Assembly (NCBI GenBank): GCA_964448675.1
Contig: CAYUZU010000025.1
Span: 14,486-78,485, forward strand
Source: CAYUZU01 sp964448675
GTDB lineage: Bacteria; Planctomycetota; Phycisphaerae; UBA1845; Fen-1342
Direction: 5' to 3'
Length of the DNA stretch: 64,000 bases
Position numbers and translations under genes: made by a program. The first letter of the stretch is position 1. Every line of letters starts with the position of its first letter. The notes beneath the pieces were generated by a model, which saw only the letters and a program-made list of their open reading frames with translations, had not been told where the DNA came from and did no database searches. Of the stretch, positions 51,923 through 62,728 are shown piece by piece.

Positions 51923-53677
51923 ATGAACGCCTCGTATCCAACGCGTGACTCCCTCCGGCTGGCAATCGCCGGCGTGCTCTGCGCTGTCGCCGTCGCGCCC
52001 GCCGCCGAGCCCAACGTGAAGCTCAGCCTGGCAGCGCAGTCGGCGTACGTGAACGAGGCATTGACCGTCGAGGTCGAGGTCGGCGGGTTCGAAGAATGCG
52101 AGCCGCCGGTGTGGCCCGATATGCCGACCTGCGCCGTGCGGGCGACGGGCCAGCCGATGGAATCCAAGCAGGTCTACATCACGAACAACCGGCAGCAGGT
52201 CTGGCGGTCGCGCACGTACGCGTTCGAGCTCACACCGACCGAGGTGGGCGTGCTGACGATTCCGCCGGTGAGTGTGAAGGTGGACGGCGCGGTGCTGAAG
52301 ACCGACGCGGTGCGCATTCGCGTCCTGCCGAACAACGCCGACGAACTGTTCGCGGTCGAGATCACCGTGGGGCGCGAGCGGCTCTATGTCGGACAGAAGG
52401 CGCGAGCCCGCATGACCATCTGGGTCAAGCCGGCGCGGCACAACGGCCAGATGCTGCCGGCGTCGTACATGATGCGCCGGATCAACCCGATCAACTTCGG
52501 CCCGTTCCCGCTGGAGCTGAGCAATTCGCACAACGTGGGGCGCGAGCGCATCGTCGACGGCGCCAAGGACACCTACTACGCGTTCGACTTCGTGACCGAG
52601 TTCATCGCGGATCGCCCCGGCGCCCTGACGTTCGACGAGATCGAGGTCGGCATCGCCTATCCCCAGCCCAATCGCACGCGCAACCTGCGGGCCCGCCCCA
52701 CGGTCGAAGACGTGCAGGTCCTGCCGGTGCCGATGGAAGGGCGCCCCGCCACCTTCGCCGGCGCCGTCGGCCTGCTGGACATCGAGACGCGCGCCGAACC
52801 GACGCGGGTCCGCGTGGGCGACCCGATCGAGTTGACGATCGATGTCTTCGGCGAGGGGCCGGTCGCGACCCTGCCGCCGCCCCTGCTGGCGGCCCATCCC
52901 GCGCTCGAGGCGCAATTCCGCATTCCGGACCACGCGCCGGCGGGCCAGTACACCGAAGGCCGCCGCCGTTTCACGGTGACCATCCGTGCCAGGCACGACC
53001 AGGTGCGGGAGATCCCCGCCATCGAATACCCCTACTTCGACCCCGACGCGGAACGCTTCATCACTCCCGCAAGCGACCCGATCCCGCTGCAGGTCGAGCC
53101 GGCGGCCGAGATCGCCACGCCCGACCTGACGCCTGACGAGAACGCCGGCAACGCCGGCAACGGCACCGCGCTCGAAGCGCTCGACGGGCTGCACGGTATC
53201 GAGACGCGCGAGACCGTCCTGCTGGCGCAGGTCAAGCCCGTCTCGCCCGTGCTGGTACGAACCGTCATGGCCGGGCCCCCCGTGGCGTTCGGCCTGCTGT
53301 GGGCGGCCACTACCCTGGTGCAGCGCCGCTCGGCCGACCCGGTGCGACGGCGGCGCGGGGCCGCCTTGCGGCGGGCCAGTCGGCGCGTCGCCGCGGTCCG
53401 CCACCATCCGCCGCGCGAACGCGGCGCCGAAATCGAAGCCGCCCTCGCGGGTTACCTCGCCGATCGGCTGGGCGAACCGCCGGCCCGATTCACCGGCACG
53501 ACCGCGGTCGCGCACCTGCGTGAGCGCGGCGTCAACCCGGACGTGGTCGAGCGCTGTGCCCGGGTCATCGGACAATGCGAGCAGATGACCTTTGGCGGCG
53601 GGTCCGAAGACGAGGGAGACCGGCTGAGCGACGACGCCATCGCGTGTCTGCGGGCCCTGGAGCGGGAGAGGCTATGA
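51923..53677 (+). CDS. batD: BatD-like envelope protein
   Basis: 584 residues from the ATG at 51923, which opens a signal peptide (MNASYPTRDSLRLAIAGVLC). The N-terminal part has BatD-type beta-sandwich modules (KLSLAAQSAYVNEALTVEVE, GRERLYVGQKARARMTIWV, PTRVRVGDPIELTIDVFGEG), a membrane helix at about residues 435-455, then a cytoplasmic basic/alpha region with an EIEAALAGYLADRLGEPP segment. BatD works with the von Willebrand-like BatA/BatB in a cell-envelope complex known from Bacteroides and planctomycetes. Its stop overlaps the batE start (ATGA). The other members are absent here. Confidence 0.82.
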   Translation: MNASYPTRDSLRLAIAGVLCAVAVAPAAEPNVKLSLAAQSAYVNEALTVEVEVGGFEECEPPVWPDMPTCAVRATGQPMESKQVYITNNRQQVWRSRTYAFELTPTEVGVLTIPPVSVKVDGAVLKTDAVRIRVLPNNADELFAVEITVGRERLYVGQKARARMTIWVKPARHNGQMLPASYMMRRINPINFGPFPLELSNSHNVGRERIVDGAKDTYYAFDFVTEFIADRPGALTFDEIEVGIAYPQPNRTRNLRARPTVEDVQVLPVPMEGRPATFAGAVGLLDIETRAEPTRVRVGDPIELTIDVFGEGPVATLPPPLLAAHPALEAQFRIPDHAPAGQYTEGRRRFTVTIRARHDQVREIPAIEYPYFDPDAERFITPASDPIPLQVEPAAEIATPDLTPDENAGNAGNGTALEALDGLHGIETRETVLLAQVKPVSPVLVRTVMAGPPVAFGLLWAATTLVQRRSADPVRRRRGAALRRASRRVAAVRHHPPRERGAEIEAALAGYLADRLGEPPARFTGTTAVAHLRERGVNPDVVERCARVIGQCEQMTFGGGSEDEGDRLSDDAIACLRALERERL

Positions 53678-54543
53678 CCGCGGTCGCGCGTTGCTCTCTG
53701 CATTGCCATGGGCGGTACCGGCACCTGGCCGCGGCGCTCGCGCTGCTGCTCGGCGGCACCGTCGCACTGGCGGCGCCGACACTGACCCCCGACGAGCAGC
53801 ACGAGACCCTGCGCGCCGCCCTGGGCGCCTACGACGACGCCGTCGAGGTTTCGCGCCAGGAACCGACCACCGCCGCCCGGCTGTACCGCCAGGCCGCCGC
53901 CGGCCTGCACGCCCTGGTCGACGCCGGCGTACAGAACGCAGCCATCGAGTACAACCTCGGCAACGTCTACTTTCGCCTGGGCTCCCTGGGGCGCGCGGTG
54001 CTGCACTATCGCCGGGCGCAGCGGCTCGATCCGAACAACAGCCGCGTCGCCGCCAACCTGCGTTATGCGCGCGACCGCGTCGAGCCGGTGATCCTGCCGA
54101 GCGGCCAGCGGCGCCTCGCCCAGCAACTCCTGTTCTGGCATTACGACACGTCGCCGCAGCAGCGCTGGCACGCGATGCTCGGTTTGTCGATCGCGGGCTG
54201 GGGCCTGCTGCTGGGGTGGCTGCGTTGGCGCCGGCGGGCGTTGGCGGTGACTGGCATCGTGTGCGTCGTGCTGGCGCTGGCGGCGGGCGAATCCGTCCGC
54301 TGGCAGCTCAGTGAGGAACGCGACCAGCCTGCCGCGGTCGTGGTCGAGCGCGACGTGCCGCTGCGACTGGGACGCGGCGAAGGCTCGGACCTCGCGTTCA
54401 AGCAACCCCTCGGACCGGGCGTCGAGCTGCGCGTGCTGCAGCAGCGGGCCGACTGGGTCGAGGTGCGGCTGCGCAACGATGAAACCGGCTGGCTCCCGGC
54501 CGCCGCGATCGACTACGTCACGCCCCGCGGCCGCGCGTCTTGA
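53674..54543 (+). CDS. batE: BatE-like protein with TPR and SH3-like domain
   Basis: 289 residues; the ATG at 53674 overlaps the batD stop. A signal peptide (ALALLLGGTVALA) is followed by TPR helices (GVQNAAIEYNLGNVYFRLGS, AVLHYRRAQRLDPNNSRVAA), two adjacent membrane helices (AMLGLSIAGWGLLLGWL and VTGIVCVVLALAAG) and a bacterial SH3-like end (RDVPLRLGRGEGSDLAF, VELRVLQQRADWVEVRL). This order matches BatE. The Bat complex is proposed to act in aerotolerance or envelope integrity; the biochemical role is not known. Confidence 0.83.
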   Translation: MTAVARCSLHCHGRYRHLAAALALLLGGTVALAAPTLTPDEQHETLRAALGAYDDAVEVSRQEPTTAARLYRQAAAGLHALVDAGVQNAAIEYNLGNVYFRLGSLGRAVLHYRRAQRLDPNNSRVAANLRYARDRVEPVILPSGQRRLAQQLLFWHYDTSPQQRWHAMLGLSIAGWGLLLGWLRWRRRALAVTGIVCVVLALAAGESVRWQLSEERDQPAAVVVERDVPLRLGRGEGSDLAFKQPLGPGVELRVLQQRADWVEVRLRNDETGWLPAAAIDYVTPRGRAS

Positions 54544-54573
54544 GCTGACCACGCGCAAACACGCAAGAGGCGG

Positions 54574-56508
54574 TTATCGGCGCACGGACCAGCGCAAGTC
54601 CGCCCGCGGCGGACTGCGCCACACGCGGCACAGCGGGGTGCCGCTGCGCTGATACGCCGCATCCGACCAATCCGATTCCGTCGAATACACCCAGCCCACC
54701 CGGTCCTTCCGCTGGTACTCATAGAGCGGCACGCTCGTCGCCGGCGGGTCCTTTACATCAGCCGGCAACGCGTGGAACGCGATGTCGCCCTGCTGGGCTC
54801 GTTGATCGTCTCCTGAATTCGCGACCACCAGCCGCGACGCATCCCCATCGTGGGCGACCCGCCGCACCGCGACACTCCCCGGCTTCGGTCGATCCAGCGC
54901 GAAGAACGCGATCCGCTGCGGGCCGGCGTCGGCAGGCAGCGCGTTCCGGGTCCGCAACGACGCACCCGCAGGTGGCGCCGCCGGGGCATACACCGGCACC
55001 GGCAGCACCAGCCGCGAATCGTCGAGGTCCAGCCGGTACATGATCTGGTTGTAATCGTAGCGCGGGGTCTTCTGCGGGTTGCCGGAGAACGTGTTGGCGT
55101 AGGTACCCTCGAAGTACACGATCCGCCCACCCGCCTGGTCGAGCATCGGATGCTGCTTCGGGTTGTAGAACGTGTAGCGGTCGTGCGTCACGATCTTGCG
55201 GGCATAAACCCAGGGCCCCAGCGGCGTGTCCGCCTCGGCGTACCAGGTCTCGCCGAGCAGCGACGTCCCGAGAATCTCGCACCGGATCGTGATCCACCGC
55301 TGCCGATGGGCGTTCCAGTACACCGAGCCGGCGTGCGGCAGGATACCCTTGCCCGTGTCGACATCCTGCAACTGCACCCAGGCCTCGTCCGCCCGCATCT
55401 TGCCCGCGTCGATCAGCGCCCGCTGCGTGTCGCGATCCAGCGCCGGCGTGTTGCGGCGCCAGGCGTAGCACAGCCACCCCGCCTCGTCGCGGTCGAGCAC
55501 CGGGTCGTCCAGGCGGCTGCCCGGCTGCAGTGGCGTCCAGGCCTCGTACTGCGCGACGTCGAGATACGCGTCCACCGTCGCCCGCACCCGCACCTGCGGA
55601 AACGGATCGGGGAACCAGATGTACGCGACGCCGTCCACCGCATGCACGAACGGGTGCGCCCCCGGCTGCAGCGGTGCAGCGACATCGAACGTCGTGACGC
55701 GCTCGAAGACATCCCGCGTTTCGTCATAGCGCATGAAACCGCGCTCGAGCGCCTTCATCTCGCTCGTCACCTGGGAATAGGCCGCGTACATCCGCTCAAC
55801 GCCGCTTGCTTCCGGCAGCACCACCAGGGCACTGAGCCACACCGGGCCGGGCTGGTCGTGGGGCGCCATCTCCTTCGCGAAGCCATCTTCACGCACGAAG
55901 TAGGTCAGGTTCACGCCGACACCCGGATCCAGCCCGCCGTTCCCCGGCAGCCGCGACGTGGCCCCCGCCGCGTGGAAGTTGCCCAGCGGGTACTTCGCCC
56001 ACGACGTATCGCCCCAGAACCAGTACAGCCGCCCGTCGAACACGGCATTGATCACGCTGTCCTGCCCGACCACGCGACCGTTGAGCACCGGCTGCGCGAT
56101 CGGCACCGCTGCCCCGGCCAGCACGCTGTCGCGATAGATGCCACCACCGGTGACGCGATACAGCCGCTCGGCGATGTTGCGCCGCTCGAGTCTCAGGGTC
56201 GTGCTTGCGCCCGCCGCAACGTGCAGCCGCTTGCCGGCCATGCCGAACCCGTCGGCGGGGAAGGCATAGCCGTGGCTCGAGACGTGGAAGAAGACGTCGC
56301 TGTCCATCAACCCCGGCTCGTGGAAGGCCACGATGCCGTTGCTATCGGTGTAGTGGCGGATGCCGTGCACGGTGCGCAGCTCGACCAGCGGCACGCCGCG
56401 GCCGGTCTGCTCGTCGACCACCTTGATCGTGAAATACCGGTCCGCGGCACCGCACGCGGCGCCCAGCCGGACGAAGACGAGCAACGCGACGAGGGCGGCA
56501 GCACGCAT
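54574..56508 (-). CDS. Secreted beta-propeller-like protein of unknown function
   Basis: About 644 residues; the ATG at 56508 has AGAGGAG seven bases upstream and begins a signal peptide (MRAAALVALLVFVRLGAACG). The N-terminal 90 residues look like a carboxypeptidase-regulatory-type beta-sandwich (TIKVVDEQTGRGVPLVELRT). The rest contains propeller-blade-like repeats: GQDSVINAVFDGRLYWFWGD, PGPVWLSALVVLPEASG, PFVHAVDGVAYIWFPDPFPQ, IVYFEGTYANTFSG. This recalls DUF4185/GH43-type five-bladed propellers (RYYWFWGDT-like strand), but I see no certain catalytic triad. Convergent with batE. Confidence 0.65.
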   Translation of the reverse strand: MRAAALVALLVFVRLGAACGAADRYFTIKVVDEQTGRGVPLVELRTVHGIRHYTDSNGIVAFHEPGLMDSDVFFHVSSHGYAFPADGFGMAGKRLHVAAGASTTLRLERRNIAERLYRVTGGGIYRDSVLAGAAVPIAQPVLNGRVVGQDSVINAVFDGRLYWFWGDTSWAKYPLGNFHAAGATSRLPGNGGLDPGVGVNLTYFVREDGFAKEMAPHDQPGPVWLSALVVLPEASGVERMYAAYSQVTSEMKALERGFMRYDETRDVFERVTTFDVAAPLQPGAHPFVHAVDGVAYIWFPDPFPQVRVRATVDAYLDVAQYEAWTPLQPGSRLDDPVLDRDEAGWLCYAWRRNTPALDRDTQRALIDAGKMRADEAWVQLQDVDTGKGILPHAGSVYWNAHRQRWITIRCEILGTSLLGETWYAEADTPLGPWVYARKIVTHDRYTFYNPKQHPMLDQAGGRIVYFEGTYANTFSGNPQKTPRYDYNQIMYRLDLDDSRLVLPVPVYAPAAPPAGASLRTRNALPADAGPQRIAFFALDRPKPGSVAVRRVAHDGDASRLVVANSGDDQRAQQGDIAFHALPADVKDPPATSVPLYEYQRKDRVGWVYSTESDWSDAAYQRSGTPLCRVWRSPPRADLRWSVRR

Positions 56509-56545
56509 GGTGAGACTCCTCTGATGTGGTTGCGGCACGGCGGCG

Positions 56546-56887
56546 TCAGGCGCGGCGGTCGTGGTCGCCCAATTCGTCGATCACGCTCTCCGGCGCGAGC
56601 GGCTCGCGGGCGCGATAGGCGGCCCGCGCGATCAGGTGCGACGCGACCGGCACCGTCACGAAGAAGAATACGCACACGAGCAGACACCGTACGACGATCG
56701 CGGGCTCGGCGTAATGCACCCCCACCGCCAGCACGATACACGTCGCACCCAGCGTCACCGACTTGCTCGCCGCCTGCATGCGGTTGTAGATATCCGTCAT
56801 CACGACGATGCCCACCGCCGCCAGCAGGCAGAACACCCCGCCCAGCCCCAGCAGCACCATCGTGATCACGCTTGTCCAGTCATCCAT
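56546..56887 (-). CDS. mrpG: Na+/H+ antiporter subunit G
   Basis: 113 residues; the ATG (56887) shares a base with the mrpF stop (TGATG). Three membrane helices (VLLGLGGVFCLLAAVGIVVM, GATCIVLAVGVHYAEPAIVV, VFFFVTVPVASHLIARAAY) and the YNRMQAASKSVTLG motif are MrpG hallmarks. It is the last gene of a seven-gene Mrp operon. MrpG is a small accessory subunit of the Mrp complex that expels Na+ in exchange for H+. Confidence 0.92.
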   Translation of the reverse strand: MDDWTSVITMVLLGLGGVFCLLAAVGIVVMTDIYNRMQAASKSVTLGATCIVLAVGVHYAEPAIVVRCLLVCVFFFVTVPVASHLIARAAYRAREPLAPESVIDELGDHDRRA

Positions 56888-57147
56888 CACGACGTCCTTT
56901 TCGCGACGTAATAGGCGAACGCCACCGTGCCGGCGAAGCTGACCAGCGCGAGGATGATGGTCACGTCGAGGAACACCCGCTGCTCGAACCGGATCGCGAA
57001 CACCGCCGTCAGCGCCGCCGCCAGCACGGCGATCACGTCGAGCGCCACGGCACGATTCGACAGCGTCGGCCCCAGGGCCAGCCGAATGGTCGCCAGGAGA
57101 ATCCCGAGCACCAGCACCCCCGCCGTGATATCCGTGAACAGCACCAT
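56887..57147 (-). CDS. mrpF: Na+/H+ antiporter subunit F
   Basis: 86 residues from the ATG at 57147. The longer frame to 57279 overlaps mrpE and is a shadow. Three helices, with VLVLGILLATIRLALGPTLS, NRAVALDVIAVLAAALTAVF and FLDVTIILALVSFAGTVAF; the P-x-x-x-x-R-V/A-x-x-D pattern fits MrpF. Separated from mrpE by 13 bases. Confidence 0.9.
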   Translation of the reverse strand: MVLFTDITAGVLVLGILLATIRLALGPTLSNRAVALDVIAVLAAALTAVFAIRFEQRVFLDVTIILALVSFAGTVAFAYYVAKRTS

Positions 57148-57160
57148 CCGCCTGGTCCGA

Positions 57161-57630
57161 CTACCGCAACAACAGCAACACCCAGCGCTCGAAGCGCTCC
57201 TTGATCTCGCGCCGCACATCCTCCGGATCATCGATGAACATCGCGTGCACGTAAAGCACGCGCCGGTCCGCCGACACATCCAGACTGAGGCTGCCCGGGG
57301 TCAGCGTGATCAGATTGGCCAGCACCATGATCTCCAGATCGGTGGTCGCATCCAGCGGCACCGCCACGATGCCCGGGCGCCGCAACCGCGTCGGCGTGAC
57401 GACATCCCACGCGACGCGCAAGTTCGACACGATCACTTCCCAGAGCAACACCAGCCCGAAGACCAGCGCCAGCGGCGCCTTGCGAAAGTACGTCTTGCTC
57501 CCGAGCATCGGGCTGAGCCACCACAGCACCACGTACCCCACCACGAAGCCCAGCAGCACGTTGGCCGAGCTCAGCGACCCGGTCGATGCCACCCACAGCA
57601 CCGTCAGCAACAGGTTCAGCATGAAGATGA

Positions 57631-57634
<4 letters not shown>
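57161..57634 (-). CDS. mrpE: Na+/H+ antiporter subunit E
   Basis: 157 residues; the ATG at 57634 overlaps the mrpD stop (ATGA). Two N-terminal membrane helices (LNLLLTVLWVASTG, VLLGFVVGYVVLWWL) and one central helix (LALVFGLVLLWEVIVSNLRV), then the MrpE C-terminal soluble part with ANLITLTPGSLSLDV and FIDDPEDVRREIKERFE. MrpE is an integral accessory subunit that helps assemble the complex. Confidence 0.92.
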
Positions 57635-59205
<1,571 letters not shown>

Positions 59206-59206
59206 G

Positions 59207-59554
59207 CTACTCCTCGGTCGAGTGCATCCGCTCGGCGTCGTCGGCACCCGTCAGGTCATAAGCCCGCTTCACCAGCACCGCGGCAAACGCCAGCACCGCG
59301 AAGCTGATGACGATCGCGGTGAGGATCAGTGCCTGCGGCAACGGATCTGCGGCCCCCGCCGCTGGTGCGTCGCCCCCGGGCGGCACGATCGCCGGCCGGG
59401 CCCGGGTCAGGCCGGCGGCGGCGAAGATCAGCAGGTTCGCCCCGTGGCTGAGCACCAGCAGCCCGAAGATCAGCTTTATCGTGCTGCGGGCCAGCAGCAG
59501 GTAGAACGCCGCCGCGTACAGGGCGCCAACCAGGATGATCATGACGATCGACAC
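59207..59554 (-). CDS. mrpC: Na+/H+ antiporter subunit C (NuoK-like)
   Basis: 115 residues from the GTG at 59554, which has GGAGG about seven bases upstream just after the mrpB stop; the longer frame starting at 59683 reads through mrpB. Three helices: IVMIILVGALYAAAFYLLLA, LIFGLLVLSHGANLLIFAAA, ALILTAIVISFAVLAFAAVL. The pattern ..RSTIKLIFGLLVLSHGANL.. is typical of NuoK/MrpC. Confidence 0.92.
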   Translation of the reverse strand: MSIVMIILVGALYAAAFYLLLARSTIKLIFGLLVLSHGANLLIFAAAGLTRARPAIVPPGGDAPAAGAADPLPQALILTAIVISFAVLAFAAVLVKRAYDLTGADDAERMHSTEE

Positions 59555-59556
59555 CG

Positions 59557-59967
59557 TTATTCCTCCTCCGTCAGCGGCAGCAGCACCAGCAGCGCGGCCC
59601 CGAGCACCACGAAGTACACCCCGATGTCGAACAGCAACACCGTGCCGAGCTTGAGTTCGGCGGGCAGTTCGAACGGCAGCCACACGCCCTGCATGAACGG
59701 CTGTCCGGTCAGCCAGGCGCCACAGCCGCTGAACGCCGCCAGCAGCAGCCCGACCGCGGCGAGGCTGCGCGGCGACAGGCGCAACAGGCGCCGCGCTTGC
59801 CGCGCGTCGAACGCCAGCGCGTACAGCGCGAACGCCGTCACCGCCAGCAGCCCGCCGATGAAGCCGCCGCCCGGCTCGTTGTGCCCGCGCAGCAGCATGA
59901 ACAGCGAGAAGGCCACCAGCAATGGCGTGAGCGCCCGCGTCGCGGTCTGGAAGATGACGGAGTTCAT
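59557..59967 (-). CDS. mrpB: Na+/H+ antiporter subunit B
   Basis: 136 residues; AGGAGG lies a few bases before the ATG at 59967 and the start overlaps the mrpA stop (ATGA). Four helices and the MrpB signature HNEPGGGFIGGLLAVTAFAL are clear. MrpB is one of the smaller membrane subunits. Confidence 0.93.
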   Translation of the reverse strand: MNSVIFQTATRALTPLLVAFSLFMLLRGHNEPGGGFIGGLLAVTAFALYALAFDARQARRLLRLSPRSLAAVGLLLAAFSGCGAWLTGQPFMQGVWLPFELPAELKLGTVLLFDIGVYFVVLGAALLVLLPLTEEE

Positions 59968-62300
59968 GCCGGGCCTCCTGTTGGCCGGCGGCGACTGAAG
60001 CGCGTCAGGGCGTAAACGCCCAGCCCGGCGACGGCGACCACGGTAATCTCGCCGAGGGTGTCCAGCGCGCGAAAGTCCACCAGGATCACGTTGACGACGT
60101 TGCGGCCGTACGCCTTCGGCTTGGACAGGGCCCCGAGCTCGCCGCTCACGTCCGCCGGCAGGTCCAGCGCGGTCGACGCCACCAGCAGGCCGGCCATGAC
60201 AGCGCCGGCCACCACCGCCAGCGTCGCGTCCTGGAGCCGCTCGTGCCGGGCGCGCAGCTTCGCGAAGCGCGGCAGGCGGTACAGGATCAGCACGAGCAGG
60301 ATCACGGTGAGCGCTTCGACCATGATCTGCGTGATCGCCAGGTCCGGCGCACTGAACAGCGCGAACCACACCGCGATCAGCAACCCGACGATGCCCAACA
60401 GCGCGACCGCCCCCAGCCGCGAGCGCGACAGCAGCGCCGCCAGCACCCCCGTCAGCATCAGCGCCGGCAACAGCGCTTCGTACCACACCACCTGCCATGA
60501 AAGCCCGCGCGCGGCGCCGAGCGCACGCAGCAACGGATGCAGGCTCGTGGCGATGAGCACCAGCAGGATGACGCGCACGTAGTGCCGCAGGCTCCCGGTC
60601 TGGATTCGTCGTGTGAGCCACGCCGCGGCCGCCATCGTACCGGCGAACAACACGTCGTACGCCCGATTCGGCCCGCGCCGCCCCAGCCGGCCGACGGTGA
60701 CTGCGATGTGCGTGAGCCAGCTGCGTAACCGCAGGAACAGTGCGAAGCCGGCGGCCAGCGTGACCGCGCTGATCCCCAGCGCGGTCAGGGCTACCGGGCT
60801 GAGGCCGTGCCACAGCTTCAGCTCCATGAGGATCGTCCGCCCGCCGACGGCCGTCGCCATCGCCGAGCCGAGCGCTTCATCGAACGTGCCCGGAATCAGG
60901 CCCGTGAACAACCCGGCCGCCGCCAGCACGAGCGGGCCGAACAGCATGAGCGTCGGCGCTTCGTGGGCGTCGGTGCCGGCCGTGGTGCGCCGCCCGAAGA
61001 ACGGCCATACCGCCACGACCAGCGCCATCGCGATCAGGAAGACATTCGCGAGCGTCGCCACCAGGATCAGCACCACACCGACAAACTCGAGGTCGAGCTT
61101 CGCCTTGAGCAGCAGCTCCTTGCCGATGAAGCCGAACAAGGGCGGCGCCCCCGCCATGCTGAACGCGGCCAGGAGCCCGGAGATCGCCGTGACGGGCATC
61201 GCGCGGAACAGGCCGCCGAGCTGCCGCACGTCGCGCGTCCCGGTCGCGTGCTCGACACTGCCGGCAATCATGAACAGCGCCGCCTTGTAGCAGGCGTGCG
61301 CTACCAGATACACGACCGCTGCCTTGAGCGCCAGGTCCGTACCGACGCCGATCAGCATCGTCAAGGTGCCCAGCACGCTGACGGTCGTGTACGCCAGGAT
61401 GCGCTTGAGGTCGCTCTGCCCCGCCGCCATCCCGGCGGCCCCGAGCATCGTGATCGCCCCCGTGGCCGTCAGCAGCACGTGCCAGACCATGCTGTCGCCG
61501 AAGAGCGGATTGAGCCGCGCCAGCAGAAACACGCCGGCCTTGACCATGGTGGCCGAGTGCAGGTAGGCCGACACGGGCGTCGGCGCCGTCATTGCATTGG
61601 GCAGCCAGAAGTGGAATGGCATCTGCGCCGATTTGGTGAACGCCCCGAGCGCGATGAGCACCAGCGCCGGCAGGAAGAACGCGTGCCCCGACAGATCGCT
61701 CTTCAGCAGCACCGAGATGCGCGTCGCTTCGCCCGGCGCGACACCGCACTGCACCGCCGCGCTGGCCAGCAGGATGAACCCCGCCAGCAGCGCCAGCCCG
61801 CCGGCCCCCGTGACCAGCAGCGCCTGCCGGGCGGCGTCGCGGCCCTCCTGTTTCTCGTGCTTGAACCCGATCAGCAGGTACGACGCGATGCTCGTCAGTT
61901 CCCAGAAGACGAACAGCGCGAACAGGTCGTCACTGAGCACCACCCCCAGCATCGACCCGAGAAAGAACAGCAGCAGGGCGCACAGCCGGCCCAGCCGCGG
62001 GTCGTCACGCATGTATGCCCCGGCATACAGCAGCACCAGCGCCCCGATGCCACAGATCAGCAGGCCGAACGTCGCCGCCAGCCCGTCCAGGCAGAACGCC
62101 AGGTCGATGCCCAAGCCCGGAATCCACGGCAGCGCCTGCCGCGTCGCAGCGCCGGCGGCCAACGGCAATTGCGAGACGATCACCCCCGCCAGGCTGACCG
62201 GCACCAGCGCCAGCACCACCGCCGCGTGTGAACGCAGCCCGCGGTGCAGCCACGGCGCGACGATCGCCGCCACGAACGGAATCACGCACAGCCACAGCAC
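59964..62300 (-). CDS. mrpA: Na+/H+ antiporter subunit A (NuoL-like, with C-terminal extension)
   Basis: About 778 residues from a GTG at 62300 with GGAG ten bases upstream (the in-frame ORF is longer by about 47 codons but lacks hydrophobic start). The NuoL-like core keeps the Glu in FVFWELTSIASYLL and the Lys in GAFTKSAQMPFHFWLP, plus KRILAYTTVSVLGTL. The C-terminal 250 residues are the MrpA/MrpB-related extension (LFSAPDLAITQIMVEALTV, VDFRALDTLGEITVVAVAGL). It is the first gene of the leftward operon A-B-C-D-E-F-G, and would run with B-G as a Na+(K+)/H+ antiporter using the proton motive force. Confidence 0.93.
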   Translation of the reverse strand: MLWLCVIPFVAAIVAPWLHRGLRSHAAVVLALVPVSLAGVIVSQLPLAAGAATRQALPWIPGLGIDLAFCLDGLAATFGLLICGIGALVLLYAGAYMRDDPRLGRLCALLLFFLGSMLGVVLSDDLFALFVFWELTSIASYLLIGFKHEKQEGRDAARQALLVTGAGGLALLAGFILLASAAVQCGVAPGEATRISVLLKSDLSGHAFFLPALVLIALGAFTKSAQMPFHFWLPNAMTAPTPVSAYLHSATMVKAGVFLLARLNPLFGDSMVWHVLLTATGAITMLGAAGMAAGQSDLKRILAYTTVSVLGTLTMLIGVGTDLALKAAVVYLVAHACYKAALFMIAGSVEHATGTRDVRQLGGLFRAMPVTAISGLLAAFSMAGAPPLFGFIGKELLLKAKLDLEFVGVVLILVATLANVFLIAMALVVAVWPFFGRRTTAGTDAHEAPTLMLFGPLVLAAAGLFTGLIPGTFDEALGSAMATAVGGRTILMELKLWHGLSPVALTALGISAVTLAAGFALFLRLRSWLTHIAVTVGRLGRRGPNRAYDVLFAGTMAAAAWLTRRIQTGSLRHYVRVILLVLIATSLHPLLRALGAARGLSWQVVWYEALLPALMLTGVLAALLSRSRLGAVALLGIVGLLIAVWFALFSAPDLAITQIMVEALTVILLVLILYRLPRFAKLRARHERLQDATLAVVAGAVMAGLLVASTALDLPADVSGELGALSKPKAYGRNVVNVILVDFRALDTLGEITVVAVAGLGVYALTRFSRRRPTGGPA

Positions 62301-62728
62301 GGTGTCTTCGCTCCAGAATATCGGCCGCGTCCGTATCCTCCCGCGCGGCGGCAGGCCCGTCCACCGCGCCCGTTCTGTCACGGCCACCCTTGTACCGGCC
62401 CCACGGCGGCGCGACAACCGCACCAGCGCCGGCGGCCGCACGGCGCCACCGCCCAGAACGGGCGTGTTTCCCGCAGGGCCCGGCCCCCGACATGCTCATC
62501 GATGCCGCCGGGCGGGGCGGCATATGGGACGCCACGCGTGATCCGCGACGGTGCCCCCCCGTCGAATCGCCCCGCGCCGCGCGGGCCGCCGGCCGAAGTC
62601 AAGCGGCCGGCCCGCTTGTCCGACATCAGGGATGAGATGCCAGCCGCGTGTGGCAGGCAGGTCTCCCGTGCGGTGGCGCGGGAGGGGCGACGCGTGCGCC
62701 CCGACTCGAGCGACAGACAAGGTGCGGT
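62301..62728. other. Divergent intergenic region between mrpA and the PilZ-receiver gene
   Basis: 428 bases, very GC-rich. Frames on both strands are open here but have no ribosome-binding site or recognisable family, so they are taken as chance. I see no clear promoter, hairpin or riboswitch-like fold by eye. Confidence 0.45.
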
